DNA of 28,310 bases from Thiopontia sp964415865 (lineage in GTDB: Bacteria; Pseudomonadota; Gammaproteobacteria; GCF-002020875), in contig CAYQBY010000022.1 of NCBI GenBank assembly GCA_964415865.1, positions 1 through 28,310 of the forward strand, written 5' to 3'. This document shows, piece after piece, positions 8,164 to 15,705 of this stretch; the stretch's first letter is position 1; each line of letters begins with the position of its first letter. The notes below the pieces were generated by a model. That model worked only from the letters and a program-made list of their open reading frames with translations, made no database searches and was not told the origin of the DNA. A program made the translations under genes and the position numbers.

Positions 8164-9204
8164 ATGTTTGGACGCCTATTTGGATTCTTCTCCAACGATC
8201 TGTCAATCGATCTGGGGACAGCAAACACGCTGGTCTATGTACGTAATCAGGGAATTGTACTAAACGAGCCCTCTGTTGTTGCCATTCGTGAAGAAGGTCG
8301 TGGCGACAGATCTATTACCGCAGTCGGCACAGAGGCAAAGCGCATGCTTGGCCGTACTCCAGGAAACATTACTGCCATTCGTCCACTCAAGGATGGAGTA
8401 ATTGCAGACTTCAACATTACCGAAAAGATGCTGCAGTACTTTATTCACAAAGTACATGAGAACCGTTTCTTCAAACCAAGTCCGCGTGTTCTGGTCTGTG
8501 TACCCTGTGGTGCAACCCAGGTGGAGCGTCGCGCTATCAAGGAGTCGGCCGAGGGTGCTGGTGCACGCGAGGTGCACCTGATTGAGGAGCCAATGGCAGC
8601 AGCTATTGGAGCAGGGCTTCCAGTTGAGCAGCCAGGTGGCTCAATGGTGGTTGATGTTGGTGGTGGCACCACAGAGGTGGCCATTATCTCGCTGGCTGGG
8701 GTCGTCTACTCTGCCTCTACCCGTGTTGGTGGAGACCGTCTTGATGAGGCCATCGTAAATTACGTCAAAAGAAATTATGGCAGCCTGATTGGAGAGGCAA
8801 CTGCGGAAAGAATCAAGATTGAGATTGGAAGCGCCTTCCCAGGCGATGAGATTCGTGAGATTGAGGTTCGTGGCCGCAACCTTGCCGAGGGTATTCCTCG
8901 TGCTTTCACCGTCAACAGCAATGAGATACTAGAGGCACTGCAGGAGCCAATCTCGGAAATTATCAGGGCGGTGAGAGATGCCTTGGAGAAAACCCCACCT
9001 GAATTGGCAGGAGATATATCTGAAAGAGGAATGATTCTGACTGGTGGTGGTGCTCTGTTGCGTGATCTTGATCGTCTGCTTACAGAAGAGACCAGACTCC
9101 CCGTTGCTGTTGCAGAGGACCCGCTTACCTGTGTTGCCCGTGGAGGGGGACGTGCCCTGGAGTTGATGGATAAGATGAACAGCGACTCTTTCCTGAGTGA
9201 TTAA
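8164..9204 (+). CDS. mreB: Rod-shape actin homologue MreB
   Basis: Cytoskeletal ATPase that forms membrane-bound filaments and guides lateral wall synthesis. 346 residues, the usual length. The N-terminal MFGRLFGFFSND is an amphipathic membrane-binding stretch. Next come SIDLGTANTLVYVRNQG (phosphate loop 1, about residue 14) and MVVDVGGGTTEVAIISLAG (phosphate loop 2), with MILTGGGALLRDLD as the adenosine motif near the C-terminus. It is preceded by AAAGGA 7 bases before the ATG, the clearest ribosome site in this run. It heads mreBCD-mrdAB. A perfect AT-rich palindrome, ATTATCGATAAT (9219-9230), lies just behind it. Confidence 0.98.
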   Translation: MFGRLFGFFSNDLSIDLGTANTLVYVRNQGIVLNEPSVVAIREEGRGDRSITAVGTEAKRMLGRTPGNITAIRPLKDGVIADFNITEKMLQYFIHKVHENRFFKPSPRVLVCVPCGATQVERRAIKESAEGAGAREVHLIEEPMAAAIGAGLPVEQPGGSMVVDVGGGTTEVAIISLAGVVYSASTRVGGDRLDEAIVNYVKRNYGSLIGEATAERIKIEIGSAFPGDEIREIEVRGRNLAEGIPRAFTVNSNEILEALQEPISEIIRAVRDALEKTPPELAGDISERGMILTGGGALLRDLDRLLTEETRLPVAVAEDPLTCVARGGGRALELMDKMNSDSFLSD

Positions 9205-9218
9205 GGAACGTCCTATAC

Positions 9219-9230
9219 ATTATCGATAAT
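9219..9230. other. Perfect 12-base palindrome between mreB and mreC
   Basis: ATTATCGATAAT is fully self-complementary and sits in the 39-base mreB-mreC gap. It is AT-rich, has no T-run and no loop, so it is not an intrinsic terminator. It could be a binding site for a dimeric regulator, an RNA-processing site or chance. Confidence 0.3.
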
Positions 9231-9243
9231 CTATTTTCTGAAC

Positions 9244-10131
9244 TTGCCTGCTAACGCCGCATACAGATCCGCATCACGAGGGGCAATCTTCAAGAGAGGT
9301 GACACTCTCATTCTGAAGATGGTTGCGGTGACTCTGCTTTCAATCATCCTGATCGCAACAGATCACCGTCTACAGAAGTCTCACCAGATCAAACAATGGA
9401 TGGAGGCCTCACTCTATCCTCTACATCAACTTATTGATTTTCCCAGCAGCATGTCAGTCTGGATTGCTGACGAGACAACCTCCAGCGAGTCGCTTCAGGA
9501 AGAGAATGCAAGTCTTAGAAAAAAGAACCTGCTCCTACAGCACAAGCTACAGAAGCATGAGGCCGTAGAGGCCGAAAACAGTCGCCTACGGGAACTGCTT
9601 GACTCCTCCTTTGTCTTTGGTGAAATTCATGGCAATGACCAGGTACGGCTTGCAGAGATTATATCTGTTGATCTGGACGCATTTAACCAGGAGGTGATTC
9701 TCAACAAGGGGAGCAGTGACAAGGTATATATTGGGCAGCCACTGATGGATGCCACTGGAGTGATGGGGCAGATTATCAGGGTTACACCAAACTCAAGTAC
9801 CGCCCTGTTAATCTCATCATCCCGTCATTCGATACCTGTCCAGAACAGAAGAAACGGAATCCGCTCCATAGTTATCGGCATAGGCCAACCCAACCGCCTT
9901 AAATTCCGTTTTCTTCCCACCGGCAGTGATATCACTCCTGGCGATACTTTGATTACCTCCGGCCTCGGAGGGAGGTTCCCTTATGGGTACCCGGTTGGCA
10001 CCATTCAATCAATTAATCATCCGGAGGGAGAACCCTTCGCTGAGGCACTACTAACTCCTGCAGCATCCATCGAAAAAAGTCGTGAAATCTTGTTGATATG
10101 GCCATCCAGCCACTCGGAGATAACAGAGTGA
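9244..10131 (+). CDS. mreC: Rod-shape protein MreC
   Basis: Periplasmic scaffold of the elongasome that binds and activates PBP2. From TTG at 9244 it is 295 residues: a short cytoplasmic part with FKRGDTLILK matching the E. coli N-terminus, one membrane segment (about 22-40), a coiled coil (about 80-120, ESLQEENASLRKKNLLLQHK), then the beta domain with EVILNKGSSDKVYIGQP, MGQIIRV and ITPGDTLITSGLGGRFPYG. The start is uncertain. No good ribosome site precedes the TTG, and the next ATG (9319) would cut into the conserved N-terminus. Its end holds the ribosome site and start of mreD. It lacks the long Pro-rich tail of E. coli MreC. Confidence 0.94.
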   Translation: MPANAAYRSASRGAIFKRGDTLILKMVAVTLLSIILIATDHRLQKSHQIKQWMEASLYPLHQLIDFPSSMSVWIADETTSSESLQEENASLRKKNLLLQHKLQKHEAVEAENSRLRELLDSSFVFGEIHGNDQVRLAEIISVDLDAFNQEVILNKGSSDKVYIGQPLMDATGVMGQIIRVTPNSSTALLISSSRHSIPVQNRRNGIRSIVIGIGQPNRLKFRFLPTGSDITPGDTLITSGLGGRFPYGYPVGTIQSINHPEGEPFAEALLTPAASIEKSREILLIWPSSHSEITE

Positions 10132-10637
10132 GAGTAGGTACAAGCAGACATGCCGCTCGGTCTAATGCCGCATGGAGTATGGCTGCCATTCTTGTTGCGG
10201 GGGCAATCTTATTAACCCTGATACCCCTGCCTGAGACTCTGCGCCCATTTCGACCTCATTGGCTTACTCTGGTACTTTTTTACCTTGGAGTATTCAGCCC
10301 TCTGCAGAGTGGCATAATAAGAAGCTGGCTACTAGGCATAATCGTGGATGTATTAACCGGCACTCTTATGGGGCTACATGCACTAACCTTCTCCTTGACT
10401 ACTTTCATTGCTCTCCAGTTCCATCTGCAACTTCGTATCTTTGTGGTTGCCCAACAGATGATTACTATCACTGGTCTTATATTGCTCAATCTGATAATTG
10501 AGATCCTGATTCGTGCTGCAACAGACAACTCTCCTGACACACTACTGTTCTGGGGGCCACTGCTAACCACCCCTCTCTTCTGGCCTCCTGTATATATTTT
10601 GGCAGACCGCATGACCAGGTCACTAAATACGCGATGA
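10128..10637 (+). CDS. mreD: Rod-shape membrane protein MreD
   Basis: Integral membrane partner of MreC in the elongasome. I place the start at GTG 10128, giving 169 residues. The codon overlaps the mreC stop as GTGA and is preceded by GGAGA 7 bases upstream. An in-frame ATG at 10098 has no ribosome site and lies 34 bases inside mreC. Predicted membrane segments include MAAILVAGAILLTLIPLP, LTLVLFYLGVFSP, SWLLGIIVDVLTGTLMGLHAL (the conserved family motif around GIIVDVL-G-LMGLHAL), MITITGLILLNLIIEILI and a last one ending in YILADRM. E. coli MreD is about 162 residues. Its stop overlaps the mrdA ATG by four bases. Confidence 0.94.
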   Translation: MRVGTSRHAARSNAAWSMAAILVAGAILLTLIPLPETLRPFRPHWLTLVLFYLGVFSPLQSGIIRSWLLGIIVDVLTGTLMGLHALTFSLTTFIALQFHLQLRIFVVAQQMITITGLILLNLIIEILIRAATDNSPDTLLFWGPLLTTPLFWPPVYILADRMTRSLNTR

Positions 10638-12478
10638 TCCCTACACTCAAAGATCACCATTTCGAGGCCAAAATGTTTCGAAACCGGGTTGTTATTGCCA
10701 TGGGTGTTGTACTGTTTATGGTGCTAGTACTAATTGTACGAGTGTTTAACCTTCAGGTTATCCAGCATGATCACTTCACCACCCTCTCAAATGATAATCG
10801 TGTTCACACCGTCTCTCTATCCCCACCTCGCGGCAATATTTATGATCGCAATGGTATTCTGTTAGCCAACAATCGCACCACATTTCGTCTTGAACTAACC
10901 CCCAACAAGATATCTGATCTGGAGGGGACACTGGAACGCATATCCCCCCTAATATCCTACAGCACTGAGGATCTTGAGCGCTTTCACAAAGAGCGAAAAC
11001 GGGTCCATAAATTTGATTCGGTCCCCCTGCGCTTCTCACTGGATGAGGAGGAGGTGGCACGATTTGAGGTCAATCGCCATAAATTCCCTGGGGTTGCCAT
11101 TCGTGATCACCAGACGCGCCACTATCCACTCCATAATCTGACCGCTCACCTTGTGGGTTATATCGGGAGAATCAACGAGGAAGAGCTACAGCGGATTGAT
11201 CCTGTTCAATATAGAGGCACTGAATATATTGGGAAAACCGGGATTGAACACTACTATGAGGATATCCTGCGTGGCACTCCTGGTGTTCGTCAGGTTGAAA
11301 GCAACGTTTTAGGACGTGCCATACGTATATTGGAGGAGACAAAACCAACCCCTGGAGATGATCTGTTTCTTACCGTAGACAGCAGGCTTCAATCAATTGC
11401 CGATGAGGCCATGGGTCAGTACCGTGGCGCAGTTGTTGCCATACATCCAAAAACTGGAGAGGTGCTTGCCATGCTGAGCAAGCCATCATTCAATGCCAAC
11501 CTCTTTATCAACGGAATTAGTCGCAATGCATATCAGGAGCTGCGCAACTCAAAAGAGCGCCCTCTATTCAACCGCTTTCTACGTGGACAGTACCCTCCTG
11601 GATCCACGGTTAAACCACTAATGGCTCTTGCTGGACTGGAAACCAAACATGTCCACGCCGATGAATCCACCTTCTGTAGAGGCTGGTATCAAATCAAGGG
11701 GTATAAACACAAGTACCGTGATTGGAAAAAACGGGGGCATGGTGACACTGATCTGGACAAGGCTATTGTTGAGTCATGCGATGTTTACTTCTACACTTTA
11801 GCGTATCGCATGGGTATTGATGCAATTCACCAATATCTTGAACAGTTCGGGTTTGGAAAACAGACAGGTACAGACATTACTGGAGAACAGCCTGGTGTTC
11901 TTCCCTCACGCCACTGGAAAGAGGCGAACCTTGAGCAGCCATGGTATCCCGGTGAGACCTTGAGTGTTGGCATCGGACAGGGATTTTTCACTACCACTCC
12001 ATTACAACTTTCGTCAGCAATAGCCACTCTTGCCAACCAGGGGCAACGGATGCAGCCTCATCTGCTTTACGCCATTCAGGGGGCTGGGGTTAATAATCCT
12101 CAAATACAACCATATCGTCCACTCAACCAGGTCCCTATCAAAAATCAGGCCAACTGGGATCAGATCCATGAATCAATGCGTCGCGTGGTCCATAGTCGTC
12201 GGGGTACAGCTAAAAAAGTTGGCAGAAAATCACCGTATCAAATCGCAGGAAAAACCGGAACAGCCCAGGTCTATACCATCAAGCAGGGGGATAAATATGA
12301 TGAGGCCAGCCTACCAGAACATCTGCTTGATCACGCCCTGTTTGTAGCCTTTGCCCCCCACGAGGACCCAGAGATTGCCATTGCAGTCATAGTGGAGAAC
12401 GGTGGTCATGGTGGGTCTGTTGCCGCCCCTATTGCTAAACAGGTAATGGACAAATATCTGCTGGAGACAGCAGGATGA
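10634..12478 (+). CDS. mrdA: Penicillin-binding protein 2 (elongasome transpeptidase)
   Basis: Class B PBP that cross-links peptidoglycan during cylindrical growth as the partner of RodA. 614 residues. There is one N-terminal membrane anchor (about 17-38). The pedestal domain has LSPPRGNIYDRNGILLANN (about 61-80). The transpeptidase domain has Ser324-Thr-Val-Lys327 in YPPGSTVKP, the second motif S381-C-D in ESCDVYFYTLAYRMG, and K540-T-G542 in IAGKTGTAQVY, followed by APHEDPEIAIAV. All catalytic motifs are intact. ATGA overlaps bind it to mreD before it and rodA after it, so stoichiometric co-expression is likely. Confidence 0.97.
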   Translation: MIPTLKDHHFEAKMFRNRVVIAMGVVLFMVLVLIVRVFNLQVIQHDHFTTLSNDNRVHTVSLSPPRGNIYDRNGILLANNRTTFRLELTPNKISDLEGTLERISPLISYSTEDLERFHKERKRVHKFDSVPLRFSLDEEEVARFEVNRHKFPGVAIRDHQTRHYPLHNLTAHLVGYIGRINEEELQRIDPVQYRGTEYIGKTGIEHYYEDILRGTPGVRQVESNVLGRAIRILEETKPTPGDDLFLTVDSRLQSIADEAMGQYRGAVVAIHPKTGEVLAMLSKPSFNANLFINGISRNAYQELRNSKERPLFNRFLRGQYPPGSTVKPLMALAGLETKHVHADESTFCRGWYQIKGYKHKYRDWKKRGHGDTDLDKAIVESCDVYFYTLAYRMGIDAIHQYLEQFGFGKQTGTDITGEQPGVLPSRHWKEANLEQPWYPGETLSVGIGQGFFTTTPLQLSSAIATLANQGQRMQPHLLYAIQGAGVNNPQIQPYRPLNQVPIKNQANWDQIHESMRRVVHSRRGTAKKVGRKSPYQIAGKTGTAQVYTIKQGDKYDEASLPEHLLDHALFVAFAPHEDPEIAIAVIVENGGHGGSVAAPIAKQVMDKYLLETAG

Positions 12479-13614
12479 GCAGCTTTTCCGCCCTGGAGTC
12501 ACGTGGGGTAGACCATACCCAAAGAAAAATACCACTGGCATTTCGTCTCCACATTGATCTGCCTCTGCTAGCCGGACTTTTTGTCCTCAGTATGCTGGGG
12601 CTATTTGTACTATATAGTGCCAGCGGGGAAGACCCGGAGATGTTGACGCGTCAGATCACACGCATCGCTGTTGCATTCACAGTTCTCTTCGTTGTTGCAC
12701 AGACCCCGCCACACTGGCTTAAGATCATCACCTTCTGGCTCTTTGTGATTGGGTTGGTGATGCTGATTGCTGTCCCCATGGTTGGAGAGAGCCACAAGGG
12801 GGCTCAGCGCTGGTTGAGTCTCGGTGTGGTTCTGGTTCAGCCATCCGAGATGATGAAACTGATTATCCCGATGATGGTTGCAGCATATCTCTCGGAACAG
12901 CACCTGCCGCCAGAACCAAAAAGGTTATTAATTGCCACTGTCATTATCATCTTCCCTGTTTTGCTGATTGCCAAACAACCAGATCTTGGAACCTCTCTAC
13001 TGATTGCCAGTGCCGGTTTTTTTGTCCTCTTTATGGCAGGAATATCATGGAAAATTATTGCTGGACTGGTTGCATCTGCAGCAGCGCTCCTGCCACTGTT
13101 CTGGCACTACCTGATGAAGAGTTACCAGAAACAGCGGGTTCTCACATTTCTTGATCCAGAGAGTGATCCCCGTGGCGCTGGTTACCATATCATTCAATCC
13201 AAAATTGCCATTGGGTCAGGTGGAGGATTTGGGAAGGGGTGGCTTAATGGAACCCAGTCTCAACTGGAGTTTTTACCCGAACGTCACACCGATTTTATCT
13301 TTGCTGTGCTTGCAGAGGAGCTGGGGTTTATTGGGGTGTTATTTATCTTCGCCATCTATCTCTTTATTATTTTGCGTGGACTGATTATTGCTATCGAGGC
13401 GCAGGAGACCTACACCCGTCTGCTGGCCGGTGGCATTACCATGATATTCTTCACCTACTTCTTTGTTAATGTCGGAATGGTGACCGGTCTACTGCCTGTG
13501 GTTGGACTACCACTACCAATGGTCAGCTATGGTGGAACCTCCATGGTGACTTTGATGGCAGCTTTTGGCATTCTGATGTCCATTCAGACTCATAGACGAC
13601 TACTAAATAAATGA
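12475..13614 (+). CDS. rodA: SEDS peptidoglycan glycosyltransferase RodA
   Basis: Polymerises lipid II into glycan strands in the elongasome with PBP2 (also called mrdB). 379 residues with about ten membrane segments. The SEDS signature is clear: KGAQRWLSLGVVLVQPSEMMK (about 108-128), AKQPDLGTSLL (166-176) and GTQSQLEFLPERHTDFIFAVLAEELG (259-284), in which Asp273 corresponds to the essential Asp of E. coli RodA. The late LPMVSYGGTSMV motif is also present. It starts with an ATGA overlap on mrdA and ends with an ATGA overlap on mltB, an unbroken chain of coupled genes from mreC to mltB. Confidence 0.97.
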   Translation: MSSFSALESRGVDHTQRKIPLAFRLHIDLPLLAGLFVLSMLGLFVLYSASGEDPEMLTRQITRIAVAFTVLFVVAQTPPHWLKIITFWLFVIGLVMLIAVPMVGESHKGAQRWLSLGVVLVQPSEMMKLIIPMMVAAYLSEQHLPPEPKRLLIATVIIIFPVLLIAKQPDLGTSLLIASAGFFVLFMAGISWKIIAGLVASAAALLPLFWHYLMKSYQKQRVLTFLDPESDPRGAGYHIIQSKIAIGSGGGFGKGWLNGTQSQLEFLPERHTDFIFAVLAEELGFIGVLFIFAIYLFIILRGLIIAIEAQETYTRLLAGGITMIFFTYFFVNVGMVTGLLPVVGLPLPMVSYGGTSMVTLMAAFGILMSIQTHRRLLNK

Positions 13615-14879
13615 ACCATATAACTGCCCTGCTTGCTCTCATATTACTATATCCGCAACTGGTTCTATCATCAGAATCCCTAGCAGAACTTGATAATCAA
13701 CTCCTGCAGCGTGAAAACGTCCAGAATTTTATTGACAAAATGGTTAGCCAGCACAGCTTCAACCGGGATGAACTTACCAATACGATAGGCCAGCTCTCTC
13801 TACGCGAAAAAAAGAGTAGCCCAAAAACATCATCTGCCAAACGCAAGAAAAAAATGGACAATCCAGCTGAGTCCAGGCCATGGGCAGAGTATCGTGGCAA
13901 ACATGTCAAGCCAGCCATTATTAAAAATGGGGTCAAATTCTGGGACAAGAACAGAGCAACCCTGGCTCGCGCAGAGCGAGAGTATGGGGTTCCTGCCCAT
14001 GTAATTGTTGGAGTTCTTGGGGTGGAGACCCGTTATGGCGGCTATATGGGCAAAAACCCGGTAATCAATGCACTAGCCACCTTTGCCTTCAACTATCCAA
14101 AACGGGAACGCTTCTTTACCTCTGAGCTGGAAGAGTTTCTGCTTATGGCGCGTGAGGAGAAGCGGGATCCATACAGCTACCTGGGCTCCTATGCCGGCGC
14201 TATGGGAATGTCGCAATTTATGCCCAGCAACTACCGCAAGCTGGCTATTGACTTCAATCAGGACGGCGCCAAGGATATATGGCATACCCCAGATGACGCC
14301 ATCGGTAGTATTGCAAACTACCTCAACCACCATGGATGGAAAAATGGAGAACCAGTTGCAACACCTGCCAGCTATAACCAGCCAGCACAGGCGGCAACAG
14401 AGCGTCTGGTCAAATCTGGTGATTCACTATGGAAGATCGCCCACAATCTCCACGACACTAACGGTGTATCTACCGACTCACTGATGAAACAGATTACTGC
14501 CCTCAATCCCGATGCCTTTATTGACCAAAACCCAAACAGATTAATCAACGGAGTCACTCTCACTCTGCCTGCCCCTTCCGAGCGCCCATACCAAAACCTC
14601 ATTCTAAAGAAACTACGCCCCCAATACAGTGTAGGTGAGATCCTCAGTGCAGGCTTTACGATTGATGAACAATACCCGCTTGATGCCAAGGCGCTCCTGC
14701 TGGAGTTGAAAGGGGTTAAAGGGAGAGAGTTCTGGATTGCTCGACACAACTTTTATGTTATCTCACGCTACAACCCCAGAACCCTATACACTATGGCTGT
14801 GTTCCAGCTTGGTGACGAGATCCGTAAGGCTTACAACAAAACAGAGTTAACTACAGATGAAACAACCAGCTCTCCATAA
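13611..14879 (+). CDS. mltB: MltB-type lytic transglycosylase with an inserted LysM/FimV-like segment
   Basis: Cleaves glycan strands to 1,6-anhydro-muropeptides in the periplasm. 422 residues. Residues 1-20 form a signal peptide without a lipobox cysteine, so it should be soluble rather than a lipoprotein. A Lys/Ser-rich stretch (67-81) precedes the catalytic domain. Catalytic Glu139 lies in VGVLGVETRYGGYMGK; NYPKRERFFTSELEEFLLMARE, GSYAGAMGMSQFMPSNY and an EF-hand-like DFNQDGAKDIW (214-224) follow, as in Slt35. After SIANYLNHHGWKNGEPVA the normal family would go on to the Y-S-V/I-x-x-L-x-x-A-G-F block. Here about 70 residues intervene (257-326) holding a LysM-like unit, LVKSGDSLWKIAHNL plus ALNPDAFIDQNPNRLINGVT, before YSVGEILSAGF and YVISRYNPRTLYTMAVFQLG resume. 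Confidence 0.94.
   Translation: MNHITALLALILLYPQLVLSSESLAELDNQLLQRENVQNFIDKMVSQHSFNRDELTNTIGQLSLREKKSSPKTSSAKRKKKMDNPAESRPWAEYRGKHVKPAIIKNGVKFWDKNRATLARAEREYGVPAHVIVGVLGVETRYGGYMGKNPVINALATFAFNYPKRERFFTSELEEFLLMAREEKRDPYSYLGSYAGAMGMSQFMPSNYRKLAIDFNQDGAKDIWHTPDDAIGSIANYLNHHGWKNGEPVATPASYNQPAQAATERLVKSGDSLWKIAHNLHDTNGVSTDSLMKQITALNPDAFIDQNPNRLINGVTLTLPAPSERPYQNLILKKLRPQYSVGEILSAGFTIDEQYPLDAKALLLELKGVKGREFWIARHNFYVISRYNPRTLYTMAVFQLGDEIRKAYNKTELTTDETTSSP
14400..14576 (+). other. LysM/FimV-like segment inserted in the mltB coding region
   Basis: Codes for residues 264-322 of MltB. VKSGDSLWKIA matches the LysM opening (V-x-x-G-D-S/T-L-W-x-I-A). After a helix-like LMKQITALNPDAFI come QNPNRLINGVTLTLP; this NPDAF-I…N-NRL-G-LPL pattern is the longer LysM form found at the N-terminus of FimV/HubP proteins. 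It interrupts the transglycosylase domain rather than being appended to it. Confidence 0.8.
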
Positions 14880-15621
14880 TGGACCTCTCCTCTCAATAAC
14901 AGTGGCAATAGTTATCTCTATGCTAGGGGGATGCAGCAGTACCCCAACCGAGAAGAGCCTGCCACTGGTTACTGATGCAATCCCAAAAAAAGAGCCACTC
15001 TGCAAATACGGGAACATGTCCTCGTATAAAGTAAAGGGCATTGAGTATAGACCGCTGCGCTCTGCCCCTGGCTTCAGTGAGCGTGGTATCGCATCCTGGT
15101 ATGGCCCCAACTTCAATGGCAAGCCAACATCATGTATGGAGACATACGATATGTACAAGATGACAGCTGCTCACAAGACACTCCCGCTCCCAAGTTATGT
15201 TGAGGTTACAAATCTTGATAACAACAAAAAAATTGTAGTCAGGGTCAATGACAGAGGCCCATTCCATGAGGGAAGGATAATTGATCTATCCTATGCAGCA
15301 GCACTCAAGTTGAATGTTGTGAAAAATGGTACTGCTCCCGTCTCTATTCGAGTTTTGACTCCCGGAGAGAGTGCTCCCACATTACAAGACAATGATAGAT
15401 ACCTGCAGCTGGGTATTTTTTCAGCACGACAAAATGCCGAGGCTCTAAGTTCACAATTAGCTGAAAAAATCACCGTCCCTGTGCAGATCAACTCCATCAC
15501 CAGAGATGGCAAACAATTTCATCAGGTCATGATTGACTCACAACCCGGCAGATACTCAATAACAACCATCCGTGATCAATTGAAGAAAATTGGTATTGAG
15601 GGGATGATCAAAAAATATTGA
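14857..15621 (+). CDS. rlpA: RlpA septal/lateral lytic transglycosylase lipoprotein
   Basis: Lipoprotein transglycosylase acting on glycan lacking stem peptides (activity shown for P. aeruginosa RlpA). 254 residues. The signal peptide has lipobox MLGGC with Cys26. The double-psi beta-barrel domain (about 75-166) shows GIASWYGPNFNGK, TYDMYKMTAAHKTLPLPSYV and VVRVNDRGPFHEGRIIDLSYAAA. The likely catalytic Glu95, His106 and Asp132 are kept. The usual S/N-G-E turn reads C-M-E, a deviation just before the Glu. A SPOR domain (about 180-254, starting YLQLGIFSARQNAEAL) should bind denuded glycan. The start lies 23 bases inside mltB, in another frame. Confidence 0.94.
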   Translation: MKQPALHNGPLLSITVAIVISMLGGCSSTPTEKSLPLVTDAIPKKEPLCKYGNMSSYKVKGIEYRPLRSAPGFSERGIASWYGPNFNGKPTSCMETYDMYKMTAAHKTLPLPSYVEVTNLDNNKKIVVRVNDRGPFHEGRIIDLSYAAALKLNVVKNGTAPVSIRVLTPGESAPTLQDNDRYLQLGIFSARQNAEALSSQLAEKITVPVQINSITRDGKQFHQVMIDSQPGRYSITTIRDQLKKIGIEGMIKKY

Positions 15622-15705
15622 TAGAATATGGAATCCATAAATAAGTCATGTACGATTGCCTAATGCATCTGTCACCACAAGAAAAAACCACCTATTGAAC
15701 ACATT

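Noticed and set aside
8260..8577. 105-codon open frame antisense to mreB
   Set aside because: It lies wholly under the conserved MreB frame, has no ribosome site and no recognisable motif; treated as a shadow.
10098..10127. ATG start for mreD ten codons earlier
   Set aside because: No ribosome site precedes it, while GTG 10128 has GGAGA at 7 bases and a GTGA overlap with mreC.
14372..14749. 125-codon antisense frame over the mltB insertion
   Set aside because: Considered because it overlaps the unusual segment, but the plus frame encodes clear LysM and MltB motifs while the minus frame has none.
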